From Oscillospiraceae bacterium (GTDB taxonomy: Bacteria; Bacillota; Clostridia; Oscillospirales; CAG-382), in NCBI GenBank assembly GCA_022508745.1, contig JAFLUP010000018.1, positions 1 to 39,786 on the forward strand: DNA of 39,786 nt, written 5' to 3'. Shown one piece after another: positions 6,224 through 15,846 of this stretch. A program made the translations under genes and the position numbers. How positions within the stretch are numbered: the first letter of the stretch is position 1; each line of letters starts with the position of its first letter. The notes below the pieces were generated by a model. That model saw nothing but the letters and a program-made list of their open reading frames with translations. It ran no database searches and was not told the DNA's origin.

Positions 6224-8440
6224 ATGGCTAAAAAGAAGAAAACCATCGAACAACAGATCCCGGCGGCGGAACCGCTGGACGTGCGCATCACGGAAGTGCT
6301 GGAGAGCAACTATATGCCCTACGCCATGAGCGTGATCGTCTCCCGGGCGATCCCTGCCATCGACGGGTTCAAGCCTGCCCACCGTAAGCTGCTCTATACC
6401 ATGTATAAAATGGGGCTGTTGACCGGTCCGAAGGCGAAAAGCGCCAAGGTGGTGGGGCAGACCATGGTGCTCAACCCCCACGGGGACGCTGCCATCTACG
6501 AGACGCTGGTCCGTCTGACCACCGGCAAGGAAGCGCTGCTGCATCCCTTCATTGAATCCAAAGGGAGCTTCGGCAAGCAATATTCCGACATGGCATATGC
6601 CGCCTCCCGTTACACGGAATGTAAGCTGGCAAAGATCAGCGAGGAGATCTTCGACGGGATCGACCAGGACGCGGTAGACATGGTGCCCAATTACGACGGC
6701 ACCACCACAGAGCCGAATCTGCTCCCCACCAGTTTCCCGAATATTCTGGTCTCCGCCAACAACGGCATCGCCGTAGGCATGACCAGCACCATCTGTTCTT
6801 TTAACCTGCGGGAGGTGTGCGAAGCCACCGTTCAACTGATCAAAAACCCGCAGATGGATGTGGAAGATCTACTGGACGTGCTCAAAGGTCCGGACTTCTC
6901 CACCGGCGGTCTGCTGCTCTATCAACGGGAGAAGCTGCGGGATATTTATACCACCGGCAGGGGCTCCGTTTCTGTGCGATCCCGCTATGAATACGATCCC
7001 CGCGCCAACCGCATCGAGATCACGGAGATTCCCTATACCACCACGGTGGAAAAGATCAAAAATGCCATCGTCGATCAGGTCAAAAGCGGAAAGATCAAGG
7101 AGATCAACGATATCCGTGACGAAACGGATATCAACGGTCTGCGCATCGCCATCGACCTCAAGCGGGGCGCTGATGCGGAAAAACTGATTGCAAGGCTCAA
7201 CAAGCAGCGGATTCTGGAGGAGAATTTCTCCTGTAATTTCAATGTGCTGGTAGGGGGGGTCCCCCAGACGCTGGGCGTTCTGGAGATCCTGGACGAGTGG
7301 ATCGCCTTCCGCACGGAATGTCTGCGCCGCAATTATATTTACGATCTGACCAAGAAATCCGACAAGCTGCACCTGCTGTACGGTTTGAAGGAGATCCTGT
7401 TGGACATCGACAAGGCCATCCGCATCGTCCGGGAGACCGAGAGCGAAAAGGATGTGGTGCCCAACCTGATGAGCGGCTTCGGCATCGACGAAGTACAGGC
7501 GGAATACGTTGCCGAAATCAAGCTGCGCAACCTCAACCGGGAATATATCATCAACCGCATCGACGAAATCGAGGATCTGGAAAAGGCCATCGACGAGTTG
7601 AATCTGCTCATCGGCAGCGACCGACGCATCCGCACCGTCATCGCCAAACAGCTTACAAAGATCGCAGACAAGTACGGCATGCCCCGCAAGACGCTGCTTC
7701 TGGACCCCAGCGAGCTGGAAGAAGTGGATCTGACCGAGCCGGTGGAGGATTATCCCTGCGTCATGTTCCTCAGCAGAGAGGGCTATTTCAAGAAATGCAC
7801 GCCCGCATCTCTGCGCGGCAGCGACGTGCAGAAGTTCAAGGAAAACGATTCCCTGCTATATAAGCAGGAGGTCTCCAATGCCTGCGAAGTGCTGTTCTTC
7901 ACCTCTCTTGCACAGGTATACAAATCCCGCATGAGCGATTTTGACGATTGCAAAGCGTCCTCTCTGGGCACCTATGTCCCTGCGGCGCTCTCCTTCGAGC
8001 AAAACGAGCGTGTGGTGGCAGCCATCCCGTTGAAATCTTACGAGGGCTCTCTAGTGGTCTTCTTCGAAAACGGAAAGGCCGTCAGGATCCCGCTGGAAAG
8101 CTACCAGACCAAGACCAACCGCCGCAAGCTGACGGCAGCGCTGTTTGCCGGCAGCCCCGCCGTAGGGGTGTTCCGCGCCGGAAACGATGGGGCGGCAGGA
8201 GAATACTTCCTGCAAACGGACGATAAACGTGCGCTGCTGGTCAAAGAAGAACAGGTGGTGGAAAAAGCGACGCGCACCTCCGCCGGCGCTGCCGTCTTCA
8301 CCCTGAAGAAGGGCAAGCGCGTCCTTTCTGCGGAACTTTATGATCCGAATTCGCTTCCGCTGGACCGTCCCGCCCGCTACCGAAAGACGAATTTGCCCTC
8401 TACCGGCACGCCTTACGACCGGGAAGCGACGGAAAAATAA
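6224..8440 (+). CDS. Divergent type IIA topoisomerase subunit A (GyrA/ParC-like)
   Basis: This 738-residue breakage-reunion subunit has SNYMPYAMSVIVSRAIPAIDGFKPAHRKLLY (28-58) and the catalytic tyrosine in AASRYTE (Tyr about 130). The quinolone-region motif is NPHGDAAIYETLVRL, where normal enzymes have YHPHGD, and KGSFGKQYSDM replaces the usual QGNFGS. The C-terminal half (about 510-720) has the blade-like strands of a GyrA/ParC C-terminal domain (CVMFLSREGYFKKC, LVVFFENGKAVRIPL), but I see no GyrA-box (QRRGGKG). Wrapping-dependent supercoiling is therefore unlikely, and relaxation or decatenation is the better guess. It starts 21 bp after the B subunit. It has no obvious terminator of its own before the gdpP promoter. 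Confidence 0.88.
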   Translation: MAKKKKTIEQQIPAAEPLDVRITEVLESNYMPYAMSVIVSRAIPAIDGFKPAHRKLLYTMYKMGLLTGPKAKSAKVVGQTMVLNPHGDAAIYETLVRLTTGKEALLHPFIESKGSFGKQYSDMAYAASRYTECKLAKISEEIFDGIDQDAVDMVPNYDGTTTEPNLLPTSFPNILVSANNGIAVGMTSTICSFNLREVCEATVQLIKNPQMDVEDLLDVLKGPDFSTGGLLLYQREKLRDIYTTGRGSVSVRSRYEYDPRANRIEITEIPYTTTVEKIKNAIVDQVKSGKIKEINDIRDETDINGLRIAIDLKRGADAEKLIARLNKQRILEENFSCNFNVLVGGVPQTLGVLEILDEWIAFRTECLRRNYIYDLTKKSDKLHLLYGLKEILLDIDKAIRIVRETESEKDVVPNLMSGFGIDEVQAEYVAEIKLRNLNREYIINRIDEIEDLEKAIDELNLLIGSDRRIRTVIAKQLTKIADKYGMPRKTLLLDPSELEEVDLTEPVEDYPCVMFLSREGYFKKCTPASLRGSDVQKFKENDSLLYKQEVSNACEVLFFTSLAQVYKSRMSDFDDCKASSLGTYVPAALSFEQNERVVAAIPLKSYEGSLVVFFENGKAVRIPLESYQTKTNRRKLTAALFAGSPAVGVFRAGNDGAAGEYFLQTDDKRALLVKEEQVVEKATRTSAGAAVFTLKKGKRVLSAELYDPNSLPLDRPARYRKTNLPSTGTPYDREATEK

Positions 8441-8449
8441 GGAAAATAC

Positions 8450-8482
8450 CCGCATACGCTCTTGACAGAGGCATATATGCGG
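8450..8482 (+). repeat. Inverted repeat embracing the gdpP -35 box
   Basis: CCGCATA (8450-8456) and TATGCGG (8476-8482) are perfect 7-bp arms, placed on either side of TTGACA and running into the spacer. A nested palindrome GCATATATGC lies at 8471-8480. This could be an operator for the gdpP operon. It has no T-tract, so it is not a convincing terminator for the topoisomerase genes. Confidence 0.4.
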
Positions 8483-8490
8483 TGTATAAT
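8462..8490 (+). promoter_or_regulatory. Consensus sigma-A promoter for gdpP-rplI-dnaB-tilS-ftsH
   Basis: TTGACA (8462-8467), 17 nt and TATAAT (8485-8490) match both hexamers perfectly. The promoter lies about 45 bp upstream of the gdpP start and implies strong expression of the downstream cluster. Confidence 0.85.
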
Positions 8491-8536
8491 GATATGATAT
8501 TTGATCGCAATTTGCGGAGATAGGAGGTGTGTCCAT

Positions 8537-10528
8537 TTGAAAAACGGTGTGCAACGGTTGATCGATGTGCTGGCGGCTTTGCTGCTGTTGAGCGCGGCGT
8601 CTCTGTGCCTTTACCGGTATTCGGTTCCCTTTGGGCTGCTGTTCAGCGCGTTGACGATCCTGTATGTCGCTTTCTATCTGTCGCGCCGATCTGAAGGCGG
8701 GTTGCATTTCTTCCGGTATTCCACTGGGGACATCTCCTCAGTGCTTGCGAACATCCTCAAAGCGGTGGACGCGCCGGTACTGATCGTCGGCAGCGGCGAC
8801 AAGGTCATCTGGGCGAACAAATGCTTTGAAGACCTGCCGGAGATGGCGTCCCATGTTCTGCTCCCCTCCACCAACAGCTTTCTCGACGGCGCGTTCACGT
8901 TTGCAAAGCTGGAAGAAGCGTACGAGGCGGGGCAGGATACCTTCGAGCAACGCACGGCGGCAGGATTCTACCGCGTCCGGATCATCGCACTGAAAACCAA
9001 AAGCAAGATCTACTACGCCACCTTCTGGGCGGAAGCGACCAAAGAATTTGAGCTACAGCAGGCATTGACGGACAACAACGCCATGATCGCCTTCATCGCG
9101 GTGGACAATGCCTCCGAGCTTTCCCAGAACGGAAGCGAGAACTTCCGCCTGACTGTCGCAAGGATCAACCTTGCGCTGACCGAGTGGGCGAAAAGCATGC
9201 AGGCCATCCTTCTGGAATATGAAGACGGCATGTTTTTGATGCTGTTCAATCACGACAACCTCGCCCGTATGGAGGAAAGCAAATTTTCCATCATCGACGA
9301 AGTTTCCGCGCTTTCTTCCGATAACAACAAGCTCCCGTTGACCATTTCCATCGGCGTTTCGGAGGAGGCGGGCACGCTCGCGGATAAACAGACCAGCGCC
9401 CAGAACGCGCTGCGTAACGCGCTCCAGCGCGGCGGCGCCACCGCCGTCATCAAGACGCGGGACGGCTACCGCAGTTTCGGCGGCAAAACAAAATCCGTCC
9501 AGCGGCAGACCAGCATCCGTTCCCGTATTTGCCGCGACCTGCTCATGGAACATATCCGCTCCAGCAGCAACGTGCTGGTGATGGGGCATCGGCGTCCGGA
9601 CTTCGATTCCATTGCGTCCAACGTCGGTATCGCCAAACTGGTGTCCTTCCTCGGGAAGCCGGTGCATATCGTCACCGACCGCAACGAGGGCAATATCGCC
9701 AACGCATTTCAAATGTTGAAGTCCCTCCCGGAATACGAGACCATGTTTGTGGACGCTCGCCGCGGAATGGATCTGATGACGCCGGATACGCTGCTGGTGA
9801 TCACAGACGCATCCAATCCCTCCCAGTTCTTCTCGGAAGATCTGTATCAAAGCGCGCGGCGCGTGATCGTGATTGACCATCATACGCTGGATAAGCATCT
9901 GGGCGAACAGGTTCTTACGCCCACCAATATCGATCCCAACGCTTCCAGTGCATCGGAGCTGGTCTGTGAAATTCTTGAGCTTTCCATCCCGGACGGCTTG
10001 CTGCAGACCGAGGAAGCGCAGCTGATGATGCTGGGTATCCTGCTGGATACGCAGTTCTTTGCCCGGGATACCGGTTCGCGTACCTTCCGCGCCTGTTCCT
10101 ACCTGCGCACCGCCGGGGCGGATCCTGCAAGGGCGAAGCTGCAGTTCAAGACGGACCCGGATGAATACGAGTGCATGGACCGCTTTGACCGTTCCCGTTA
10201 TTCCTTCCGGGATAAATTCATGATCGCTTATTATGACGGCGAGCGGGATGCGCGCAACATGGTCGCCGCCGCGAAATGCGCCGAAAGGCTTGTGGGGATT
10301 CAGGGCATCGCCGCCTCCTTCGTGCTGTACGCACAGGAATCCGGCATCTCCCTCTCCGCCCGTTCGGACGGCACCTTCAACGTCGTAAATATCGTCAGCC
10401 GGTTGGGCGGCGGCGGGCACTTCCAGTCTGCCGGCGCACGTCTGGTAAAGGACGGCGTTCCCGTGCAAAATATGAAAGTAGCGCGAGAAATGCTGGAAGA
10501 AGCCATCGACGACTATTTGCACCAATAG
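8537..10528 (+). CDS. gdpP: Cyclic-di-AMP phosphodiesterase GdpP (DHH family)
   Basis: GdpP is a membrane-bound enzyme that hydrolyses the second messenger c-di-AMP to pApA. Two N-terminal membrane helices (about 8-24 and 31-48) lead to a PAS-like segment (about 75-165). A degenerate GGDEF domain follows (SIGVSEEAG, ALQRGGATAVIK, about 180-310). The DHH catalytic domain has GHRRPDFDSIAS (350-361), ITDASN and VIDHHTLDKHLG (DHH about 447-449), and the DHHA1 motif GGGGHFQSAGAR is near the C-terminus. I choose the TTG at 8537, nine bases after AGGAGG, giving 663 residues, as in Bacillus GdpP/YybT. The track start at 8501 lies just after the promoter and has no ribosome binding site. The gdpP-rplI-dnaB order is conserved in Firmicutes. 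Confidence 0.95.
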   Translation: MKNGVQRLIDVLAALLLLSAASLCLYRYSVPFGLLFSALTILYVAFYLSRRSEGGLHFFRYSTGDISSVLANILKAVDAPVLIVGSGDKVIWANKCFEDLPEMASHVLLPSTNSFLDGAFTFAKLEEAYEAGQDTFEQRTAAGFYRVRIIALKTKSKIYYATFWAEATKEFELQQALTDNNAMIAFIAVDNASELSQNGSENFRLTVARINLALTEWAKSMQAILLEYEDGMFLMLFNHDNLARMEESKFSIIDEVSALSSDNNKLPLTISIGVSEEAGTLADKQTSAQNALRNALQRGGATAVIKTRDGYRSFGGKTKSVQRQTSIRSRICRDLLMEHIRSSSNVLVMGHRRPDFDSIASNVGIAKLVSFLGKPVHIVTDRNEGNIANAFQMLKSLPEYETMFVDARRGMDLMTPDTLLVITDASNPSQFFSEDLYQSARRVIVIDHHTLDKHLGEQVLTPTNIDPNASSASELVCEILELSIPDGLLQTEEAQLMMLGILLDTQFFARDTGSRTFRACSYLRTAGADPARAKLQFKTDPDEYECMDRFDRSRYSFRDKFMIAYYDGERDARNMVAAAKCAERLVGIQGIAASFVLYAQESGISLSARSDGTFNVVNIVSRLGGGGHFQSAGARLVKDGVPVQNMKVAREMLEEAIDDYLHQ

Positions 10529-10552
10529 GATTTACAGAAAGGATAGACAGCA

Positions 10553-10996
10553 ATGAAAGTGATTTTGCTTCAGGACGTCAAAGCACAGGGGAAGAAGGGG
10601 GATCTGGTCAACGTATCCGACGGATACGCAAAGAACTTCCTGTTCCCGCGGAATCTGGCGAAGGTCGCGGATGCGCAAGTGCTGACGGAGTTAAAAAACC
10701 GCGAGGAATCCATCGCGTTCCGCGAAGCGGAGGACCGCAAAGCGGCGCAGGCACTCAAAGAAAAGCTGGAAAAAACCGTTTTGGTGTTCCAAACCACCGG
10801 CGGCGCGGACGGCAGGCTGTACGGCGCCGTCACCTCGAAGGACGTCAGCGAAAAACTGGAACAGGATCATCAGATCAAGATTGATAAAAAGAAGATCGAC
10901 GTGGGAACTACGATCAAGACGACGGGCGAGTTTAACGCGGAGATCAAGCTCTACCGAGAGATCGGCGCAACGCTCAAGATCGTCGTAAAGGCATAA
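10553..10996 (+). CDS. rplI: 50S ribosomal protein L9
   Basis: The 147-residue protein begins [36 protein letters not shown], the highly conserved N-terminal 23S rRNA-binding domain of bL9. A long central helix (about 42-75) and a C-terminal domain containing [14 protein letters not shown] follow. Length and domain layout are normal. AGAAAGGA lies upstream of the ATG. It sits between gdpP and dnaB, the standard Firmicutes arrangement. Confidence 0.98.
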   Translation: MKVILLQDVKAQGKKGDLVNVSDGYAKNFLFPRNLAKVADAQVLTELKNREESIAFREAEDRKAAQALKEKLEKTVLVFQTTGGADGRLYGAVTSKDVSEKLEQDHQIKIDKKKIDVGTTIKTTGEFNAEIKLYREIGATLKIVVKA

Positions 10997-11000
10997 CGAG

Positions 11001-12371
11001 ATGGCGGAACTGGAAAGCATCCGCAGGATGCCTTATTCCGTCGAAGCGGAGCAGGCGATCCTCGGGACCATCCTCATGGATCCGCTGCGCTACGACGACG
11101 TTTCCTTCCTGACGCCGGATGAATTCTACCTCCCGCAGCATCAGCAGATCTTCGAGGCGATCACGAAAATGTTCCTTGCCGACCGGCAGGTGGACATTGT
11201 CACCCTCATTGACACGCTGACCCAAATGGGAACCTATACGGAGGGGGACGCGGGAAAGTATCTCAAAGCACTGGCAGATCTGGCGACGACCGCTTCCAAT
11301 ATCGGCGAATATGCGAAGATCGTGCAGGATAAAGCGCTTCTGCGAAAGCTGATTCATGCTTCGCAGGAGATCTCCGAAAACGCGTTCAGCGAGCTGGGAG
11401 ACGCCGCCGAGATCCTCGGAAAAGCGGAACAGAGCATCGCCGAGGTCACAGAGCGGAAAGCCGGGAAAGAGTTCGAGCATATCCGGGACGCGATCCTCCG
11501 CAATTACGATACGCTGCTGCAACTGAAAAACGACCCGGAATCCCTGATGGGGATCCGCACCAATTTCGAAATGCTGGACCGTGTTCTGTTGGGTCTCGGA
11601 AGCGGGAACTTGGTGATCGTCGGCGCGCGACCCGGCATGGGAAAGACCAGCTTTGCCATGAATATCGCCTGCAATGTGGCGAAAAGCACCAAGAAGGACG
11701 TTGCCATCTTCTCGCTGGAAATGACCACGGAGGAGCTTTCCTCCCGTCTGCTTTGCTCGGAAGCGCTGCTGGACAGCAAATGTATGCGAACCGGCAGGTT
11801 GTCGGATGACGAATGGAAGCGTCTGGGGGACGCCATGTCCGTCCTGAACGAGACGGAGATCTGGATCGACAATACCCCCCAGATCACGGTGGGCATGATG
11901 AAGTCCAAGCTGCGCAAGCTGAAGAACCTCGGTCTGGTCGTAGTCGATCATTTGCAGCTCATGAACGGCGAGGGAAAGAATCGGGAAAACCGTGTATTAG
12001 AGGTCGCGCAGATCACCGGTTCGTTGAAGGTCATGGCAAAAGAGTTCGGTGTTCCGGTCATTCTTTGTTCCCAGCTTTCTCGTGGAACTAAAGAGCAGAA
12101 AGAGGGCAACAAAAAGCCGTCCCTGACCGATTTGCGCGAATCCGGTGCGATCGAGCAGGACGCCGATGTTGTGCTGCTTCTCCACCGCGCGGAGTATTAT
12201 AAAGTTGCCGATCACAATGCGGAGGAACTTTCCGACCATGAAATGTGCGACTGTATCGTGGCAAAAAACCGTCACGGTACCATCGGAAATGTTCGGCTTG
12301 CGTGGTACGGCAGGCATTTCCGCTTTGTGACGGCCGATGAACGGGAGGATTCCGGCGGTGCGGAGGCATAG
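11001..12371 (+). CDS. dnaB: Replicative DNA helicase DnaB
   Basis: This hexameric 5'-3' helicase (called DnaC in Bacillus) unwinds the replication fork. The N-terminal domain opens with RRMPYSVEAEQAILGTILMD. The RecA-like domain has the Walker A motif GARPGMGKTSFAMNI (about 208-222), FSLEMTTEELSSRLL, the Walker B-like VVVDHLQLM, and SLTDLRESGAIEQDADVVLLLHR near the end. No intein is present, and 456 residues is the normal length. It starts 4 bp after rplI, and its last codons overlap the start of tilS. Confidence 0.97.
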   Translation: MAELESIRRMPYSVEAEQAILGTILMDPLRYDDVSFLTPDEFYLPQHQQIFEAITKMFLADRQVDIVTLIDTLTQMGTYTEGDAGKYLKALADLATTASNIGEYAKIVQDKALLRKLIHASQEISENAFSELGDAAEILGKAEQSIAEVTERKAGKEFEHIRDAILRNYDTLLQLKNDPESLMGIRTNFEMLDRVLLGLGSGNLVIVGARPGMGKTSFAMNIACNVAKSTKKDVAIFSLEMTTEELSSRLLCSEALLDSKCMRTGRLSDDEWKRLGDAMSVLNETEIWIDNTPQITVGMMKSKLRKLKNLGLVVVDHLQLMNGEGKNRENRVLEVAQITGSLKVMAKEFGVPVILCSQLSRGTKEQKEGNKKPSLTDLRESGAIEQDADVVLLLHRAEYYKVADHNAEELSDHEMCDCIVAKNRHGTIGNVRLAWYGRHFRFVTADEREDSGGAEA

Positions 12372-13740
12372 CGCGGAAGAAGCGATCCTCGCATACTTGC
12401 GCGAAAATGCGCTTTTGGAGCAGGGGATGCACGTCTGCGTGTGCTTTTCCGGCGGAGTGGATTCGTCGGTGCTTCTGCACCTGCTGTTTTCCCTGCGAGA
12501 GGAACTGGGTTTGCGCCTTTCCGCCTGTCATTTCCATCACGGGATCCGTGGGGAAGAGGCCGATCGGGATGAAGCCTTTTGCGCGTCCGTCTGCCGGGAG
12601 CTGGACATTCCGCTCTATCACGGCGCTGCCGATGTGCCGGCGCTTGTCCGCCGGACCGGAAAGTCGCCGGAGGAAGCGGCGCGGGACGCGCGTTACGATT
12701 GGTTTGCAGTTCTTGGAAAAAAAGAAGGAATTGATCGTTTTGCAACTGCGCATCATAAAAACGATCAGGCAGAAACGGTGCTGTTCCGCCTGCTTCGCGG
12801 GACGACGGTCGCCGGTTTGCGGGGCATCCCTCCGAAACGCGGGGACGTGATCCGCCCGCTGCTCTGTCTCTCCCGCGGGGAGATCGAGGCCTACGCCCGG
12901 GAACATGGGATCGCCTATTGCACGGACGTAACAAATTTTTCCGAAAAACATACTCGCAATTATATCCGCATGACCTTGCTTCCCGCAATGGAGCGGGTCA
13001 ATCCCGCCGCGACGGAAGCGATCCTCCGATTGTCCCGCTATGCGTCGGAGGACGAAGACGCTCTGTCCGCGATGCTGCCGCCGCATGCGGTTCCGCAGCA
13101 GGTCGCAGGTCTGCCTGCTGCGCTTCTGCGCCGCGTGGTCGCAAGGAATTTCACGTTGGAAACCGGCAAAACGCTCTGTTACACGCATCTGGATGAACTC
13201 TGCCGCGCCGTTGCGACGGGGAAGGACGGGTTCATCGGGTTGCCCGGCGGCTACCGTGCGGTACTTTCCGGCGGAACACTTCGCTACGAGGCTGCCACAC
13301 AGGAACCGCTTCCTCCTCTGGACCCTGGCGTCCTGCGAGAGGGAACCACGCTGCTCTGCGGCGGCGCTCTGCGCGTCACGATGCGGAGAAGCGGAGAGCC
13401 GATTTCTGTCCGTCCGTCCCCAGACGGGGAATTTGTTTACAATTTATCAATAGAGATCCCCTTGTCTTGCAGTGGAATTTGTGGCATGATTCGTTATAGA
13501 TGCCGTCAGAATGGGGATCGTCTTCGTGTGCGCGGCGTCAACCGCAGCGTGAAGAAACTGTTTTCCGAAAGTAAGATCCCGGTTCCTTTGCGGGAACGGA
13601 TCCCTGTTTTTTATGATGATAAAGGCGTGTTCTGTATCCCGTTCGTCGGGGTAGCGGATCGCGCGTATGTGCAGGAGCGGCGCTCCGCATCCTTCATACT
13701 TCAAGTGGAAATTGCCGATAGGCTGCCCGAAAGGTGGTAG
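12358..13740 (+). CDS. tilS: tRNA(Ile)-lysidine synthase
   Basis: TilS attaches lysine to C34 of the CAU-anticodon tRNA-Ile so that it reads AUA. The N-type ATP-pyrophosphatase P-loop [15 protein letters not shown] lies near residue 28, with [36 protein letters not shown] and [16 protein letters not shown] downstream. The C-terminal substrate-binding domain includes [29 protein letters not shown] prefer the GTG at 12358, about 10 nt after GGGAGG, over the track's ATG at 12337. The gene then overlaps the dnaB end by 14 bp, suggesting translational coupling. The protein is 460 residues. It lies directly upstream of ftsH, as in Bacillus (tilS-hprT-ftsH), but hprT is missing here. Confidence 0.94.
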   Translation: MRRHSAEEAILAYLRENALLEQGMHVCVCFSGGVDSSVLLHLLFSLREELGLRLSACHFHHGIRGEEADRDEAFCASVCRELDIPLYHGAADVPALVRRTGKSPEEAARDARYDWFAVLGKKEGIDRFATAHHKNDQAETVLFRLLRGTTVAGLRGIPPKRGDVIRPLLCLSRGEIEAYAREHGIAYCTDVTNFSEKHTRNYIRMTLLPAMERVNPAATEAILRLSRYASEDEDALSAMLPPHAVPQQVAGLPAALLRRVVARNFTLETGKTLCYTHLDELCRAVATGKDGFIGLPGGYRAVLSGGTLRYEAATQEPLPPLDPGVLREGTTLLCGGALRVTMRRSGEPISVRPSPDGEFVYNLSIEIPLSCSGICGMIRYRCRQNGDRLRVRGVNRSVKKLFSESKIPVPLRERIPVFYDDKGVFCIPFVGVADRAYVQERRSASFILQVEIADRLPERW

Positions 13741-13747
13741 AATACCG

Positions 13748-15721
13748 ATGAAGAGTAACAAAAAATCCTTACTTGTATGGCTGATCGTGATCGCGCTTGC
13801 GGTGGTCTTTGTCAGCGCGCTGCTCAGCGGCAGCGGCGCGGAAGAGGTCACCTACGGTGAGGTGCTGTATATGTTCCGAAACGAGGAGATCCGCGCCGCA
13901 GAGATCGACCGCAGCGGCACGCTGATGTTTGAGACGCCCAACGGCGTTTACCGGCACAAGCTGCGGGATGTGGAGCTCTTCCATGAACATTTGCAGAAAG
14001 AGATCGACCGTCTCATCAAGAACGGTACGCTGGATCCTAAAGCCTTTGACGTCGCATCCGCAGAAGTCTCTATCTGGGTGCAGTTGCTTCCGTATCTGCT
14101 CGTAGTGGGTATGTTCATCTTCGTCTGGTGGTTCTTCATCGCCAAGACCTCCAAAGGCGGGTCCGGCGGTTTAGGCGGGCGGATGAATTCCTTCAGCAAA
14201 GCCCGTACCAAGCTGGGCGCGGACGAGAAGAACAAGGTGTTCTTCCGGGACGTCGCTGGCGCAGACGAAGAAAAAGAAGAACTGCGCGAGGTGGTGGAAT
14301 TCCTCAAACAGCCCAGCAAATTCTCCGATCTGGGAGCAAGGATCCCGAAGGGCGTCCTGCTGATCGGCCCTCCGGGTACCGGTAAAACCCTGCTTGCCAA
14401 GGCAGTAGCAGGGGAGAGTGGTGTGCCGTTCTATTCCATTTCCGGCTCCGATTTCGTGGAAATGTATGTGGGCGTGGGTGCATCCCGCGTGCGCGATTTG
14501 TTTGAGACCGCCAAGAAGACCGCTCCGTGTATCATCTTTATTGATGAGATCGACGCCGTCGGACGCCACAGAGGCGCCGGCTGGGGCGGCGGTCATGACG
14601 AGCGGGAACAGACCCTCAACCAGTTGCTGGTGGAAATGGACGGCTTTGGCGTCAATGACGGCGTGATCGTGATTGCCGCGACCAACCGTCCGGATATTCT
14701 GGACCCCGCGCTGATGCGTCCGGGTCGGTTCGACCGTCAGGTAACGGTCAATCTGCCGGACCTCAAGGGTCGTGCGGCGATCCTGCGGGTGCACGCAAAG
14801 AAGAAACCGATGGGCGAGGACGTGGATCTGGACGTGGTGGCGAAATCCACCGTCGGCATGACCGGTGCGGATCTTTCCAATGTCCTCAATGAAGCGGCGC
14901 TGCTGGCCGCACGGAGGAAGAAGTCCGTCATCAATATGTCGGACATCGAGGATGCGACCCTCAAGGTGATTGTCGGTCCGCAGAAGCGCTCTCTGGTGAT
15001 CACGCCGGAGGAGAAACGCAAGACTGCTTACCACGAGGCAGGGCATGCCATCGTCGGGCATCTGCTCCCGACTCAGGATCCGATTCATCAGATCTCCATC
15101 ATTCCCAGCGGACGTGCGTTGGGGTATACGCTTTCGCTTCCGTCCACGGATCGGACCAGCGTGTTCCGTAACCAGCTCAAAGAAGAGATCGCCACGCTGC
15201 TGGCAGGTCGCCAGGCGGAGCTGATCATCCTCGGGGATATGTCCGCAGGCGCCTCTGAAGATATCAAGCGTGCCAGCGAGATCGCCCGGAAGATGGTCAC
15301 GCGGTTCGGTATGAGCGACCGGCTTGGTCCCATCGTGTACGGCAACTCCAACGACGAAGTGTTCCTCGGCAGAGATTTCAACCATACCAAGGATTACTCC
15401 GAGGAGGTCGCCGCGGCAATCGACGAAGAAGTGCACCGCATCATCGACGAAGCGGCACAGCTGGCGGACCGTCTGCTCAAAGAGAACATCAAGGTGATGC
15501 ATTTCATTGCAGATTACCTCATCAAGCATGAGACCATGGACGCAGAACAGTTCCGGCTCTGCTTTGAGGAAGATGTGACGGAGGAACGGCTCATCGCAGT
15601 GACCGAGCGGAAAAAGGACGCGAATCGCGAAGAGAACCGCGCCCGCCGCGAAAGCAACGAAAAGACAAACAGCGCGCCTGTCGAGTCGGAACAGCCCGGT
15701 CAGGACGGAGATTTCTCATAA
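13748..15721 (+). CDS. ftsH: ATP-dependent zinc metalloprotease FtsH
   Basis: FtsH is a hexameric membrane AAA+ protease that degrades misfolded and regulatory membrane proteins. The order is: a first membrane helix (about 8-26), an extracytoplasmic domain, a second helix (about 111-131), Walker A GPPGTGKT (207-214), Walker B IIFIDE (262-267), the second region of homology [19 protein letters not shown] (312-330) and the zinc site HEAGH (429-433). I start at the ATG at 13748, preceded by AAGGTGG overlapping the tilS stop. The track start at 13667 lies well inside tilS. The protein is 657 residues, a normal length, with a charged tail typical of the family. It is the last gene before the terminator at 15738. 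Confidence 0.97.
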   Translation: MKSNKKSLLVWLIVIALAVVFVSALLSGSGAEEVTYGEVLYMFRNEEIRAAEIDRSGTLMFETPNGVYRHKLRDVELFHEHLQKEIDRLIKNGTLDPKAFDVASAEVSIWVQLLPYLLVVGMFIFVWWFFIAKTSKGGSGGLGGRMNSFSKARTKLGADEKNKVFFRDVAGADEEKEELREVVEFLKQPSKFSDLGARIPKGVLLIGPPGTGKTLLAKAVAGESGVPFYSISGSDFVEMYVGVGASRVRDLFETAKKTAPCIIFIDEIDAVGRHRGAGWGGGHDEREQTLNQLLVEMDGFGVNDGVIVIAATNRPDILDPALMRPGRFDRQVTVNLPDLKGRAAILRVHAKKKPMGEDVDLDVVAKSTVGMTGADLSNVLNEAALLAARRKKSVINMSDIEDATLKVIVGPQKRSLVITPEEKRKTAYHEAGHAIVGHLLPTQDPIHQISIIPSGRALGYTLSLPSTDRTSVFRNQLKEEIATLLAGRQAELIILGDMSAGASEDIKRASEIARKMVTRFGMSDRLGPIVYGNSNDEVFLGRDFNHTKDYSEEVAAAIDEEVHRIIDEAAQLADRLLKENIKVMHFIADYLIKHETMDAEQFRLCFEEDVTEERLIAVTERKKDANREENRARRESNEKTNSAPVESEQPGQDGDFS

Positions 15722-15737
15722 CTTCTCATAGCACAAA

Positions 15738-15774
15738 AAAAGCGGGAGGCATCGCCTGATTGTCTCCTGCTTTT
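15738..15774 (+). terminator. Rho-independent terminator after ftsH
   Basis: AAAAGCGGGAG (15738-15748) pairs with CTCCTGCTTTT (15764-15774) with one G-U, around a 15-nt loop. It ends the gdpP-ftsH unit 16 bp after the ftsH stop. The T-run is short. Confidence 0.7.
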
Positions 15775-15846
15775 GAATAGTCGGCGGCGATAGCGGCGAA
15801 ACTCCTATTGCCAAGCTGCGAGATCTCGTTTGAAAGGAAAAGGAAT

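Noticed and set aside
9053-10525. 490-aa minus-strand ORF antisense to gdpP
   Set aside because: It is explained by codon bias of the gdpP gene; the His/Gly/Arg-rich composition is typical of an antisense shadow. The same applies to 14171-15529 and 36559-37908.
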